Origin: Rhodopseudomonas_A palustris_F
Lineage (GTDB): Bacteria > Pseudomonadota > Alphaproteobacteria > Rhizobiales > Xanthobacteraceae
Length of the DNA: 64,000 bases
NCBI RefSeq assembly: GCF_000013745.1
Contig: NC_007925.1
Span: 3,782,001-3,846,000 of the forward strand
Direction of reading: 5' to 3'
Positions 8,401-15,605 of the stretch are shown in pieces. Numbering within the stretch: position 1 is the first letter of the stretch; each line of letters opens with the position of its first letter. The translations under genes and the position numbers were made by a program. The notes under the pieces were generated by a model. It made no database searches, had not been told where the DNA came from, and worked only from the letters and a program-made list of their open reading frames with translations.

Positions 8401-8880
8401 ATGTATCCAGGCGGGTCGGCCACAGCCGAGCAGATTTTTTGCTTGGCGGAGGAATACAGGAAAGCGGCGCATGTGCTGCTGCAACTCGGACGACGTGGAG
8501 CCCCGCTGTCCCACGCGCCTTGCCGACTATCGGCCATCCACGCGATCGAGTTGTATCTGAACGCGTTGCTGATCATCAAGGGGCACGAAAGGAGCCAGAT
8601 CAGGGCGCTGCAGCACGATCTCGCCGCGCGGACCGCACTGGCGATCGCAAGCGGCCTTCTGTTACGAAAGCGGACGGCGGCGCATCTGTCGGCGATGACC
8701 GGCAACAGAGAGTATGTCGTAACGCGGTACGGACCGGAGATGGCGGCAACGATCTCGCAGATCAATCGGCTCACGGCGACCCTCGATGAGGTTGCCGCCA
8801 AGGTGGCCGCGATCCTGAAGGCCTCCCCCAGAGACTCGGCGCCGCCGTCCTCGCCACGAATCGCGCGAAGCAAGCCGTAG
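8401..8880 (+). CDS. HEPN-like helical protein of unknown function
   Basis: A 159-aa, mostly alpha-helical protein. The segment RLSAIHAIELYLNALLIIKGHE followed by IRALQHDLAARTALA resembles HEPN domains, where a helix with the pattern A-x-x-AIE-LY-ALL precedes a GHDL-like stretch. The canonical HEPN RNase R-x4-6-H motif is not clearly present, so it may be a non-catalytic HEPN. ATG at 8401 is chosen; an in-frame TTG 18 bases upstream is possible. No nucleotidyltransferase partner (MNT), the usual HEPN toxin companion, is adjacent. The gene is bounded on both sides by dispersed repeats. Confidence 0.6.
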   Translation: MYPGGSATAEQIFCLAEEYRKAAHVLLQLGRRGAPLSHAPCRLSAIHAIELYLNALLIIKGHERSQIRALQHDLAARTALAIASGLLLRKRTAAHLSAMTGNREYVVTRYGPEMAATISQINRLTATLDEVAAKVAAILKASPRDSAPPSSPRIARSKP

Positions 8881-8882
8881 CG

Positions 8883-9018
8883 CGTAGGGTGGGCAAAGGC
8901 GCTCTTGCGCCGTGCCCACGTGGGGTCTGCCGGAGTATCGCATCACTTCGCGGCACCATGGTGGGCACGCCTCCGCCGTCGCTCTGCGAGCGAGGGCGGA
9001 CGCTTTGCCCACCCTACG
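8883..9018. repeat. Long inverted repeat element (CGTAGGGTGGGCAAAG ends)
   Basis: The left end CGTAGGGTGGGCAAAG (8883-8898) is matched by its reverse complement CTTTGCCCACCCTACG (9003-9018), with an internal pair GTGCCCAC and GTGGGCAC. The whole ~136 bp can fold as one long hairpin. It begins three bases after the stop of the HEPN-like gene. MITE-like; the internal ~100 bp encodes nothing. Confidence 0.75.
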
Positions 9019-9039
9019 GCTGCTTATGGGGCCAGGCCC

Positions 9040-9102
9040 CGCATATCGCTGCGCTCATGCGGGCTACTCCCATGCGACCTGCTTAGTCGCCGCACCGCTC
9101 GC
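9040..9102. repeat. Direct repeat of the RAYT gene 3' end plus REP half
   Basis: This 63-bp segment is almost identical to 9315-9378: CGCATATCGCTGCGCTCATG, then GGGCTACTCCCATGCGACCTG, then AGTCGCCGCACCGCTCG. In the second copy the final part is the last codons and stop of the RAYT gene. This copy therefore seems to be a leftover fragment of an earlier RAYT-REP unit, with one T deleted. Confidence 0.7.
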
Positions 9103-9136
9103 TGCGCTCATGCGGGCTACTGCCTACGAGTTTGTC

Positions 9137-9240
9137 GTCATTCCGGGGCGCGGATCGGCGCCGAAGGCGCGCGATCGCGAACCCGGAATCTCGCGCCGGG
9201 TGAGAGCGCCCGCAGAACAATCTCGAAATTCCGGGGGGCG
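9137..9240. repeat. GTCATTCCGGGG palindromic element, copy 1
   Basis: Begins GTCATTCCGGGGCGCGGATC, has GCGAACCCGGAATCTCG in the middle and returns through TCTCGAAATTCCGGGGGG. The right arm is incomplete compared with the copies at 21086-21198 and 49205-49328, which end in GGAATGAC. Confidence 0.7.
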
Positions 9241-9261
9241 CGCAGCAAGCCGTAGCAAGCC

Positions 9262-9342
9262 GTAGCCCGGGTGAGCGCAGCGATACCCGGGTCGCGCGCG
9301 TTGCGGCGCAGCCCCGCATATCGCTTCGCTCATGCGGGCTAC
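9262..9342. repeat. REP-like palindromic element, copy 3, downstream of RAYT
   Basis: GTAGCCCGGGTGAGCGCAGC, ATACCCGGGTCGCG, and CGCTTCGCTCATGCGGGCTAC at the right end. It is the best preserved copy in the window and ends 16 bases from the RAYT stop codon, the position expected for a REP recognised by its own RAYT. Confidence 0.8.
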
Positions 9343-9358
9343 TCCCATGCGACCTGCT

Positions 9359-9898
9359 TTAGTCGCCGCACCGCTCGCCGAAGTCGCCGCCGATGTCGCG
9401 GGCATAGCCGGCCCAGTCTGCCGGCAGTAGCCCCTCCCCCACGTAACGATGAAACGACGAATGCGGCCAATCGACCACCCGCGGCACCAAGCCATGCTTG
9501 ACCGGGTTGAAATGGACGTAATCGATATGCTGGGCGAAATCGTTCTCGTCGCGGATCGTGTGCTCCCAGAAACGGCTTTGCCACAACGCGAGATCGCCGT
9601 TCGGCCGGCGTTTCAACCGCACCCCGGCCGCGATCAACGCGCTGCTGAAATGCCCCTTGATGCGTCGCCATCGCCCGGAATAGTCAGCGTCGTCCGATGG
9701 CAGGGTGAAGATAGCATGCAGATGATCCGGCAGGATCACGATCGCGTCGATCGCGAAAGGCCGTTCACGGCGAGCCGCGCGGAACGCCGTGCGCAGCTCC
9801 GCGACACGATCGACCAACACCGTCGACCGGCGATCCGCCAGCGTCACGGTGAAGAAATAGCGGCCGCCAGGAAGGCCATTTCGGCGATACCGAACCAT
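9359..9898 (-). CDS. REP-associated tyrosine transposase (RAYT, Y1/HUH family)
   Basis: A 179-aa single-strand DNA transposase related to IS200/IS605 TnpA. Motifs: start MVRYRRNGLPGGRYFFTVTL, the His-x-His metal pair in LPDHLHAIF (His59 and His61), WQSRFWEHTIRD, and the catalytic-Tyr helix with Tyr127 in HIDYVHFNPVKHGLV. RAYTs are domesticated single-copy enzymes that cut and spread REP palindromes. Here REP-like elements flank both ends (9262-9342 downstream; 9914-9944 and 10021-10051 upstream), and a fragment of its 3' end is duplicated at 9040-9102. ATG at 9898 is preferred over an in-frame TTG at 9910 because GGGCGG lies directly upstream. Confidence 0.9.
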   Translation of the reverse strand: MVRYRRNGLPGGRYFFTVTLADRRSTVLVDRVAELRTAFRAARRERPFAIDAIVILPDHLHAIFTLPSDDADYSGRWRRIKGHFSSALIAAGVRLKRRPNGDLALWQSRFWEHTIRDENDFAQHIDYVHFNPVKHGLVPRVVDWPHSSFHRYVGEGLLPADWAGYARDIGGDFGERCGD

Positions 9899-9913
9899 CG
9901 ACCCGCCCAATCG

Positions 9914-9944
9914 CCCCGGATATCGCTTCGCTCATCCGGGCTAC
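9914..9944. repeat. REP-like hairpin upstream of RAYT
   Basis: CCCCGGATATCGCTTCGCTC followed by ATCCGGGCTAC: a short single-hairpin version of the REP-like family, 16 bases upstream of the RAYT start codon. Confidence 0.65.
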
Positions 9945-10020
9945 TCCGATCTCCGCGCAATGTATCAATTGTCGACCGGTTGAGCAAAGCGGCAGTCTAA
10001 TTTCTCGCTTTGCGGCGAAA

Positions 10021-10051
10021 CCCCGCATATCGCTGCGCTCATTCGGGCTAC
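10021..10051. repeat. REP-like hairpin, second upstream copy
   Basis: CCCCGCATATCGCTGCGCTC followed by ATTCGGGCTAC. Same half-element as at 9040 and 9315, located between the RAYT gene and the end of the BLUF gene. Confidence 0.65.
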
Positions 10052-10074
10052 GCGCGGATCCTCTCCGCATCCGC

Positions 10075-10683
10075 TCAAGCCTTTCCCAGCGTCTCCCGTG
10101 CGAGTTCGCACAGCTTCAAATGCCGCTCGCTCAGGCTGTTGCTGCGGCCGGCGTCGGCGAGGCCCTCGAGCACCAGGCTCGCCACTTCGATACGGCTTCT
10201 GGCATCGGCGAGCGCCTGTTTCAGGTCTGCGATGTGGCGGTCTTTGTCTTCCAGTTCGCGCAGCAATGGATCCCAGGAGCCGAAGTGGCTCATGAGATTT
10301 TCCGCCACCGCGGTGTTCCGCTTCAGATAGTCGGCATTGAAATCCGCTTCGGCAAAATCCCGCAAGCCGTCGATGCCTTGCAACGCGCCGCCGGAGACGC
10401 GTTTGAACGCCATGGTCCAATCGGCATATTGCCGGCGCGCGATGGTCTTGCGGTGCAGGACGACGATGCTGCTGTGGCGCGGGTCCTTGCTGATCTTCTC
10501 GTAAAGCGCATCGACCACGCTCTCCTCGCCCTCCAGCGCCTGCAGGAAGGTGGCGTTGCCGTACAGCATCATGCCGGTCACACCGGAAGCGGTGTTGTTC
10601 TTGAACGATTGCTGCAGCAGCGCGATCAGCTGTTCCGTCGTCATCGGCTCCGCCGCGGTGCTGGTGTATGCGATCTGGATCAT
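10075..10683 (-). CDS. BLUF-domain blue-light photoreceptor
   Basis: A 202-aa flavin photoreceptor. The BLUF domain (residues 1-~95) has every light-switch residue at the spacing found in AppA: Tyr6 (IAYTS), Asn30, Gln48 (FLQALEG), Trp89 and Met91 (ADWTMAF). The C-terminal half holds a charged helical region (~130-175, ELEDKDRHIADLKQAL) that looks like a coiled coil, and no known enzymatic output, so signalling is probably by protein contact. ATG at 10683 is preferred over the longer frame to 10752, with GGGA seven bases upstream. It may sense light for photosynthesis or motility decisions; the partner is not visible in the window. Confidence 0.93.
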   Translation of the reverse strand: MIQIAYTSTAAEPMTTEQLIALLQQSFKNNTASGVTGMMLYGNATFLQALEGEESVVDALYEKISKDPRHSSIVVLHRKTIARRQYADWTMAFKRVSGGALQGIDGLRDFAEADFNADYLKRNTAVAENLMSHFGSWDPLLRELEDKDRHIADLKQALADARSRIEVASLVLEGLADAGRSNSLSERHLKLCELARETLGKA

Positions 10684-10839
10684 CGTGTTCCCGTTGGTTC
10701 GGTCGATCGCAACGTTTGCGCCGTTGCTGGATGGCGATCCCGCCCGTGGCATGAGAGATCCCTCAATAGGACCTCATCCGCGGCAAAAGATGTCTCAAAA
10801 CGACCATCGGGCGCTGCGCGTCCGCGTCAATACGAGGTT

Positions 10840-11511
10840 TCAAGGCGCATCGACGGCTGATCCCCGCCGCGGCAGCCAAATATGCACGCCCAACACGCCG
10901 GCCCGGTGCGCCGGCGGCGAGCCGAGGTAGCGCAGCGTCGGCAGGTCGTCGAACAGCTGCCGCCAGCGCGCGTTCTTGTAGACGATGCAGTAATTCGCCC
11001 GGTTCAGTTTCAGAAGATTGTCACGCACCCGCGCCATCACCTGGCGCGAGAACGGATTGAACATATACAGCACGAACGGCTGCTCGTTGAATGCGTAGTT
11101 TCCCGCATCGCCATGCACGATTGTTACGTTGCTGAATGCGGCGGCCGCGACGTTGCGCGCGGCCAGGCGCGCCAGCTCGTCGGCGAATTCGACGCCGACG
11201 CAGGATTTGAATCCGAGTTCCGCGGCGACGATCAGCATCCGGCCCTTGCCGCAGCCGAGATCGATGAAGGTGTAGTCGGCGGGCTGCAGCCCGATGAAGG
11301 CGACGGCGTCATGCAAGACGGCGGGATCGCTGGCCTGGTAGCGCTCGCCGAACCGGCGGCTGTCGTGGCCGATGCTGAGGCTCTCGAGCGTGACGGCCGC
11401 GCCGGTCTCGGTGCCGTATTTGGCGTCCCAATCGGCGGCCGCGTGAGCGTCCTGGTCGCGCCCGGTCAGCAGGTTCCGTACCCAGGACAACACCATCGCC
11501 GGCCAACCCAT
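10840..11511 (-). CDS. Class I SAM-dependent methyltransferase
   Basis: A 223-aa Rossmann methyltransferase. Motif I is FIDLGCGKGRML, followed by GVEFADELARLAARN (motif II acidic residue), IVHGDAGNY and the post-strand FVLYMFNPFS, where NPF may line the active site. The N-terminal ~70 residues carry DWDAKYGTETG, a stretch I associate with uncharacterised family members. Substrate unknown. It is followed 156 bp downstream by the BLUF gene on the same strand, but the gap is too wide to assert an operon. Confidence 0.8.
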   Translation of the reverse strand: MGWPAMVLSWVRNLLTGRDQDAHAAADWDAKYGTETGAAVTLESLSIGHDSRRFGERYQASDPAVLHDAVAFIGLQPADYTFIDLGCGKGRMLIVAAELGFKSCVGVEFADELARLAARNVAAAAFSNVTIVHGDAGNYAFNEQPFVLYMFNPFSRQVMARVRDNLLKLNRANYCIVYKNARWRQLFDDLPTLRYLGSPPAHRAGVLGVHIWLPRRGSAVDAP

Positions 11512-11769
11512 GCGTCAGGGCGGATCATGGCAGCGTAATTCGCCGCGGCTTGGGTCGCAACGCCCGGCTTGTGCGCTCGCGCGCGGCGAACCGACGCGAT
11601 GCCGCATTTCGGCCGCACCCGCCCTTCCTCCTGCCCGGGGTGTCCTATATGAGGGATTCGCAGGCGCGCGCCGGCGGTTCGGAGCATCGTGCGCCGATGC
11701 GGAACCGGCGCGGTATTTCAAGCGGGGCAGGACGTGGGCGATCGATTGACGACGGGGCAAGGCGGCCTG

Positions 11770-13260
11770 ATGCAGCGCTACAAGACGCCGGCGATTGTGG
11801 CGCTGGCGGCGCTGCTGGCGTTCGCGGCGCTCACCGGGGACGCCGCCGCCAAGCGGGCCCGCGCGCCGGCGCCGACCGAGACCGCGGCGCCGCGCCCGGC
11901 CGGCGAGCCGATCATGGCGATCGTGTCGATCTCCGCGCAGAAGGTCACGGTCTACGACGCCGACGGCTGGATCTTGCGGGCGCCGGTCTCCACCGGCACC
12001 ACCGGGCGCGAGACCCCGGCCGGGGTGTTCGCGGTGGTCGAGAAGGACAAGGACCACCATTCGACGATGTATGACGACGCCTGGATGCCGAACATGCAGC
12101 GCATCACCTGGAACGGCATCGCGCTGCACGGCGGCCCGCTGCCGGGCTACGCCGCCTCGCACGGCTGCGTGCGGATGCCGTATGATTTTGCCGAAAAACT
12201 GTTCGACAAGACCAATATCGGGATGCGGGTGATCGTCGCGCCGAACGACGCAGCGCCGGTGTCGTTCGCCCACCCGGCCCTGTTCACGCCGAAGGCCGAG
12301 GCGCTGGCGACGGCGCCGGCGCGCGCCGAGATGCTGAGCCGCGAGGCCGCGGAGGCCAGCGCCACCGCCGAGGCGGCCAAGAAGGCCAACGCCGCGGCAA
12401 GCCGCGACGCATCCGCGCTCGCCGCGGCGCTGCGCAAGCTGGAGAAGGCCAAAGCGCGCGCCGATGCCCAGCTGAAGGCGGCCGACAAGGCGCTCGCCGC
12501 CGCGACCGAGCCGAACAGGCCCCGACTGGACGAGCGGCAGCAGATCGCCGCGCAAAACGCCGCGGACGCCGCGGCGCAGCTCGACGCCGCCCGCGCCGAC
12601 GCCGAGACCAAGCGCGCCGCCGCCTTGGCGGCCAAGGACGCCGCGAAGTCCGCCGCCGCCGCCAAGGCCACCGCCGTGACGGCGGCCAACGAGGCCAAGC
12701 TCGCGCTGGAGCCGGTGTCGATCTACATCAGCCGCGCGACGCAGACGCTGTACGTCCGCCGCAACACCCATAAGCCGTGGCCGGACGGCGGCGAGGTGTT
12801 CGACGCCAGCATCGAAATTCCGATCAGCATCCGCGATCCCGATCGGCCGATCGGCACCCACGTGTTCACCGCGATGGCGCGTGACGAGAGCGGGCTGCGC
12901 TGGAGCGCGGTGACGATCGATCATGGCGACGACGCCAAAGCCGCGCTCGACCGCATCAGCTTTCCGCAGGACGAGCTTGCGCGGATCGGCGTCACCGCGA
13001 TGCCGCGGTCCTCGATCGTGGTCTCGGACGAGCCGCTGAGCAAAGAGACCAACTATCGCACCGAATTCGTCGCGGTGCTGAGCAACCAGCCGCAGGGCGG
13101 CTTCATCACCCGCAAGCCGACCGTGCCTGCGCCTGCGCCTGCGATGGCCGAGCGCGACGACGGCGACGATTTCTTCAGCTTCTTCCAGCGCAACCAGGGC
13201 CCCGCCGTGCCGCAACGCCGCGGCCCGGGCTTTGCCCCCGGCCCGCGCGGCTGGTGGTAG
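11770..13260 (+). CDS. L,D-transpeptidase (YkuD) with Ala-rich coiled coil and C-terminal domain
   Basis: A 496-aa exported cell-wall enzyme. It has a signal peptide (MQRYKTPAIVALAALLAF to DAAAK) and a YkuD catalytic domain at ~45-165 with IALHGG (His120) and SHGCVRMP (catalytic Cys133). A long Ala/Lys/Glu coiled coil spans about 185-320, and a second, beta-rich domain lies at ~325-450 (VSIYISRATQTLYVRRN, FEIPI-like strands), perhaps a degenerate YkuD-like repeat. The tail is Pro/Arg-rich. L,D-transpeptidases make 3-3 peptidoglycan cross-links or anchor proteins to the wall. ATG 11770 follows AAGGCGG. It is convergent with the YjbQ-like gene eight bases away. Confidence 0.85.
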   Translation: MQRYKTPAIVALAALLAFAALTGDAAAKRARAPAPTETAAPRPAGEPIMAIVSISAQKVTVYDADGWILRAPVSTGTTGRETPAGVFAVVEKDKDHHSTMYDDAWMPNMQRITWNGIALHGGPLPGYAASHGCVRMPYDFAEKLFDKTNIGMRVIVAPNDAAPVSFAHPALFTPKAEALATAPARAEMLSREAAEASATAEAAKKANAAASRDASALAAALRKLEKAKARADAQLKAADKALAAATEPNRPRLDERQQIAAQNAADAAAQLDAARADAETKRAAALAAKDAAKSAAAAKATAVTAANEAKLALEPVSIYISRATQTLYVRRNTHKPWPDGGEVFDASIEIPISIRDPDRPIGTHVFTAMARDESGLRWSAVTIDHGDDAKAALDRISFPQDELARIGVTAMPRSSIVVSDEPLSKETNYRTEFVAVLSNQPQGGFITRKPTVPAPAPAMAERDDGDDFFSFFQRNQGPAVPQRRGPGFAPGPRGWW

Positions 13261-13268
13261 TCGCGCCC

Positions 13269-13688
13269 CTATTCGCCGATGATCTTGATCAACACCCGCT
13301 TGCGCCGGCCACCGTCGAACTCGCCGTAAAAAATCTGCTCCCACGGGCCGAAGTCGAGCTTGCCGTCGGTGATCGCGACCACCACCTCGCGGCCCATCAG
13401 CTGGCGCTTCATATGGGCGTCGGCATTGTCCTCGCCGGTGCGGTTGTGGCGATAGCCCGCCACCGGCTCGTGCGGCGCGAGCTTTTCCAGCCAGAGTTCG
13501 TAGTCGGCGTGCAGCCCGCTCTCGTCGTCGTTGATGAACACCGAGGCGGTGATGTGCATGGCGTTGACCAGCAGCAGCCCTTCGCGCACGCCGCTGTCGT
13601 GCAGCGCGGCGGTCACCTCCGGCGTGATGTTGATGAACGCCCGGCGGCCAGGGGTTTGAAACCACAATTCCTTGCGGAACGACTTCAT
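13269..13688 (-). CDS. YjbQ/UPF0047-family protein
   Basis: A 139-aa single-domain protein of the YjbQ family (secondary thiamine-phosphate synthase enzyme superfamily). Landmarks are ELWFQTPGRRAFINIT, GLLLVNAMHITASVFINDDE, HMKRQLMGREVVVAI and the end LDFGPWEQIFYGEFDG, containing conserved His and acidic residues. Full length for the family. The ATG at 13688 is chosen because the upstream extension overlaps the next gene. In vivo function is not firmly known. Confidence 0.9.
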   Translation of the reverse strand: MKSFRKELWFQTPGRRAFINITPEVTAALHDSGVREGLLLVNAMHITASVFINDDESGLHADYELWLEKLAPHEPVAGYRHNRTGEDNADAHMKRQLMGREVVVAITDGKLDFGPWEQIFYGEFDGGRRKRVLIKIIGE

Positions 13689-13704
13689 GCGATGCGCGCT
13701 GCTG

Positions 13705-14322
13705 CTAGCGGCGACCGCCGAATAACAACGGCGACTCGCCGGGCAGCAGCCGCGAGTTGATGTCGCTATCGAGGCGGCCGGATTGCTGCTGGGTGTAGCC
13801 GGCGCCGAACGACAGGCTGAGATTGGCCGCCGGCTGAATTTCGAAGCCGACATTGGCGCTGTAGGCCGCCGGCGTGCCGGCATCGCTGCTCAACGGCGTC
13901 AGCGGCCGCAGCACGTCGGAGTCGTATTTCAGGCTGTCGAATCCGGCGAACACCTTGACCGGCAAGCCGCCGGCGCCTTTGAAGGCGTAGCCGAACTGCG
14001 TGCTGTCATAGTTGAGCGCGCCGAAACTGCCGAAGGCGCTGGTCTGGCCGAGCCCGCTCAGGCTGAGGCTGCCGCTCTCGCCGCGCAGAAACGGGCCGGT
14101 CGGAAAATTGTCGCGCCAATCGGCGCCGCCGCCGGCGGCATTGGCGTCGAAGCTCGGAAAATTGCTGTAGCTGTCGACGCTCGTGGTGGCATTGCCGCCG
14201 AAGCCGAACAGCCCGCCCGGAAGCCAATAGCGCACCGGCGCCACCTGGGCCTGCGCGACGCCAGCGCTAAGACCAAGCGTCACGACGACAGCGAAGGTTA
14301 ATTTGCTGGCAAACATCGACAT
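13705..14322 (-). CDS. Exported protein, possibly outer-membrane, function unknown
   Basis: A 205-aa protein with a signal peptide (MSMFASKLTFAVVVTLGLSAG, cleavage after AQA). The mature part is Gly/Ser/Asn/aromatic-rich with short alternating strands, for example GSLSLSGLGQTSAFGSFGALNYD and VGFEIQPAANLSLSFGAGYTQQ, as in outer-membrane beta-barrel or porin-like chains, though it is short for a barrel. ATG 14322 has GGTGGG upstream. It ends 16 bases from the YjbQ-like gene start on the same strand, so the two may be cotranscribed. Confidence 0.65.
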   Translation of the reverse strand: MSMFASKLTFAVVVTLGLSAGVAQAQVAPVRYWLPGGLFGFGGNATTSVDSYSNFPSFDANAAGGGADWRDNFPTGPFLRGESGSLSLSGLGQTSAFGSFGALNYDSTQFGYAFKGAGGLPVKVFAGFDSLKYDSDVLRPLTPLSSDAGTPAAYSANVGFEIQPAANLSLSFGAGYTQQQSGRLDSDINSRLLPGESPLLFGGRR

Positions 14323-14540
14323 CGGACCCACCGTGACTGCAGCGAAATTATACGCTCTGGAGCTGCGGATTGCCAGCGAGCGGCCTCGCGACAAAACATC
14401 CGGCTGTGGTCGGCCGGCGTCGGCAGCCACGAGGCGGATGAGGCGAAGTCGCAGCGCAGCCCGCATCGCATCGCTGATTGCTTGCAGGTTCCAGCCGGAT
14501 GTATCCTTGGCTCAGCAGGATCGACGGCGCGGAGTGGCAG

Positions 14541-15524
14541 ATGCAGGCGATGGTGCTGACGGCGCCCGGCGCGCCGCTGTTGATGCAGCAGCGCGCGACA
14601 CCGCAGCCCGGCGATGGCGAGGTCCGCGTCAAGGTCAACGCCTGCGGCGTCTGCCGCACCGATCTGCACGTCGTCGACGGCGAATTGCCGAACATCCGCT
14701 ACCCGATCATCCCGGGCCACGAGATCGTCGGCCGCGTCGAGGCGGTCGGTCGCGGCGTCAGCACGCACCAGGTCGGCGACCGCGTCGGCATTCCCTGGCT
14801 CGGCCACACCTGCAGGGTCTGCCGCTATTGCCGCGCCGGCCAGGAAAACCTCTGCGACGCGCCGCTGTTCACCGGCTACACCCGCGACGGCGGCTTCGCC
14901 AGCCACACCATTGCGGATGCGCGCTACGCCTTCGCGCTCGGCGAATTGGGCGATGACGTTGCGATCGCGCCGCTGTTGTGCGCCGGGCTGATCGGTTGGC
15001 GCGCGCTGGTGATCGCCGGCCAAGCCGAGCGGCTCGGGCTGTACGGCTTCGGCGCGGCGGCGCACATCGTGGCGCAGCTGGCGCGCTGGCAGGGCCGCCG
15101 CGTTTACGCCTTTACCCGCCACGGCGACGCCGCCGCGCAAAACTTTGCCCGCAGCCTCGGCGTCGAGTGGGCCGGCGGCTCCGACGAGCTGCCGGGGGAG
15201 CCGCTCGACGCCGCGATCATCTTCGCCCCGGCCGGCGAACTGGTGCCGGCGGCGCTGCGCGCGGTGCGCAAGGGCGGCCGCGTGGTCTGCGCCGGCATTC
15301 ACATGAGCGACATCCCGAGCTTTCCCTACAGCCTGTTGTGGGAAGAGCGGCAGCTGGTCTCGGTCGCCAACCTCACCCGGCAGGACGGCGTCGACTTTCT
15401 CAAGGTCGCGCAGCAAGCCGGGATCAAGACCGAAACCCACGCCTATCCGCTCCCTGAGGCCAATGCGGTGCTGGATCGGCTGCGCGCCGGCGACGTGCTC
15501 GGCGCCGCGGTGCTGGTGCCGTAG
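14541..15524 (+). CDS. Zinc-dependent alcohol dehydrogenase
   Basis: A 327-aa medium-chain dehydrogenase. Catalytic zinc ligands are in ACGVCRTDLHV and IPGHEIVG, and the structural zinc cluster in CRVCRYCRAGQENLC. A Rossmann NAD(P) fold follows at ~165-300 (GLYGFGAAAHIVAQLA, an atypical GFGAAA in place of GxGxxG). The C-terminal part (SVANLTRQDGVDFLK) fits the AdhP/YjgB-like branch. ATG at 14541 has GGAG a few bases upstream; the open frame extends to 14478. It stands alone on the plus strand. Confidence 0.88.
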   Translation: MQAMVLTAPGAPLLMQQRATPQPGDGEVRVKVNACGVCRTDLHVVDGELPNIRYPIIPGHEIVGRVEAVGRGVSTHQVGDRVGIPWLGHTCRVCRYCRAGQENLCDAPLFTGYTRDGGFASHTIADARYAFALGELGDDVAIAPLLCAGLIGWRALVIAGQAERLGLYGFGAAAHIVAQLARWQGRRVYAFTRHGDAAAQNFARSLGVEWAGGSDELPGEPLDAAIIFAPAGELVPAALRAVRKGGRVVCAGIHMSDIPSFPYSLLWEERQLVSVANLTRQDGVDFLKVAQQAGIKTETHAYPLPEANAVLDRLRAGDVLGAAVLVP

Positions 15525-15605
15525 CATCGCCCGCGGCGGCGTCCGGATCATCCCGCGACAACACGCCCCCGCCGCTGTCGCGGGCCTTGCGTCAGGCGAT
15601 CGCGC

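Noticed and set aside
11515..13665. 716-codon minus-strand frame across the L,D-transpeptidase
   Set aside because: Arg/Gly/His-rich shadow; the plus strand carries a signal peptide and the SHGCVR active-site motif.
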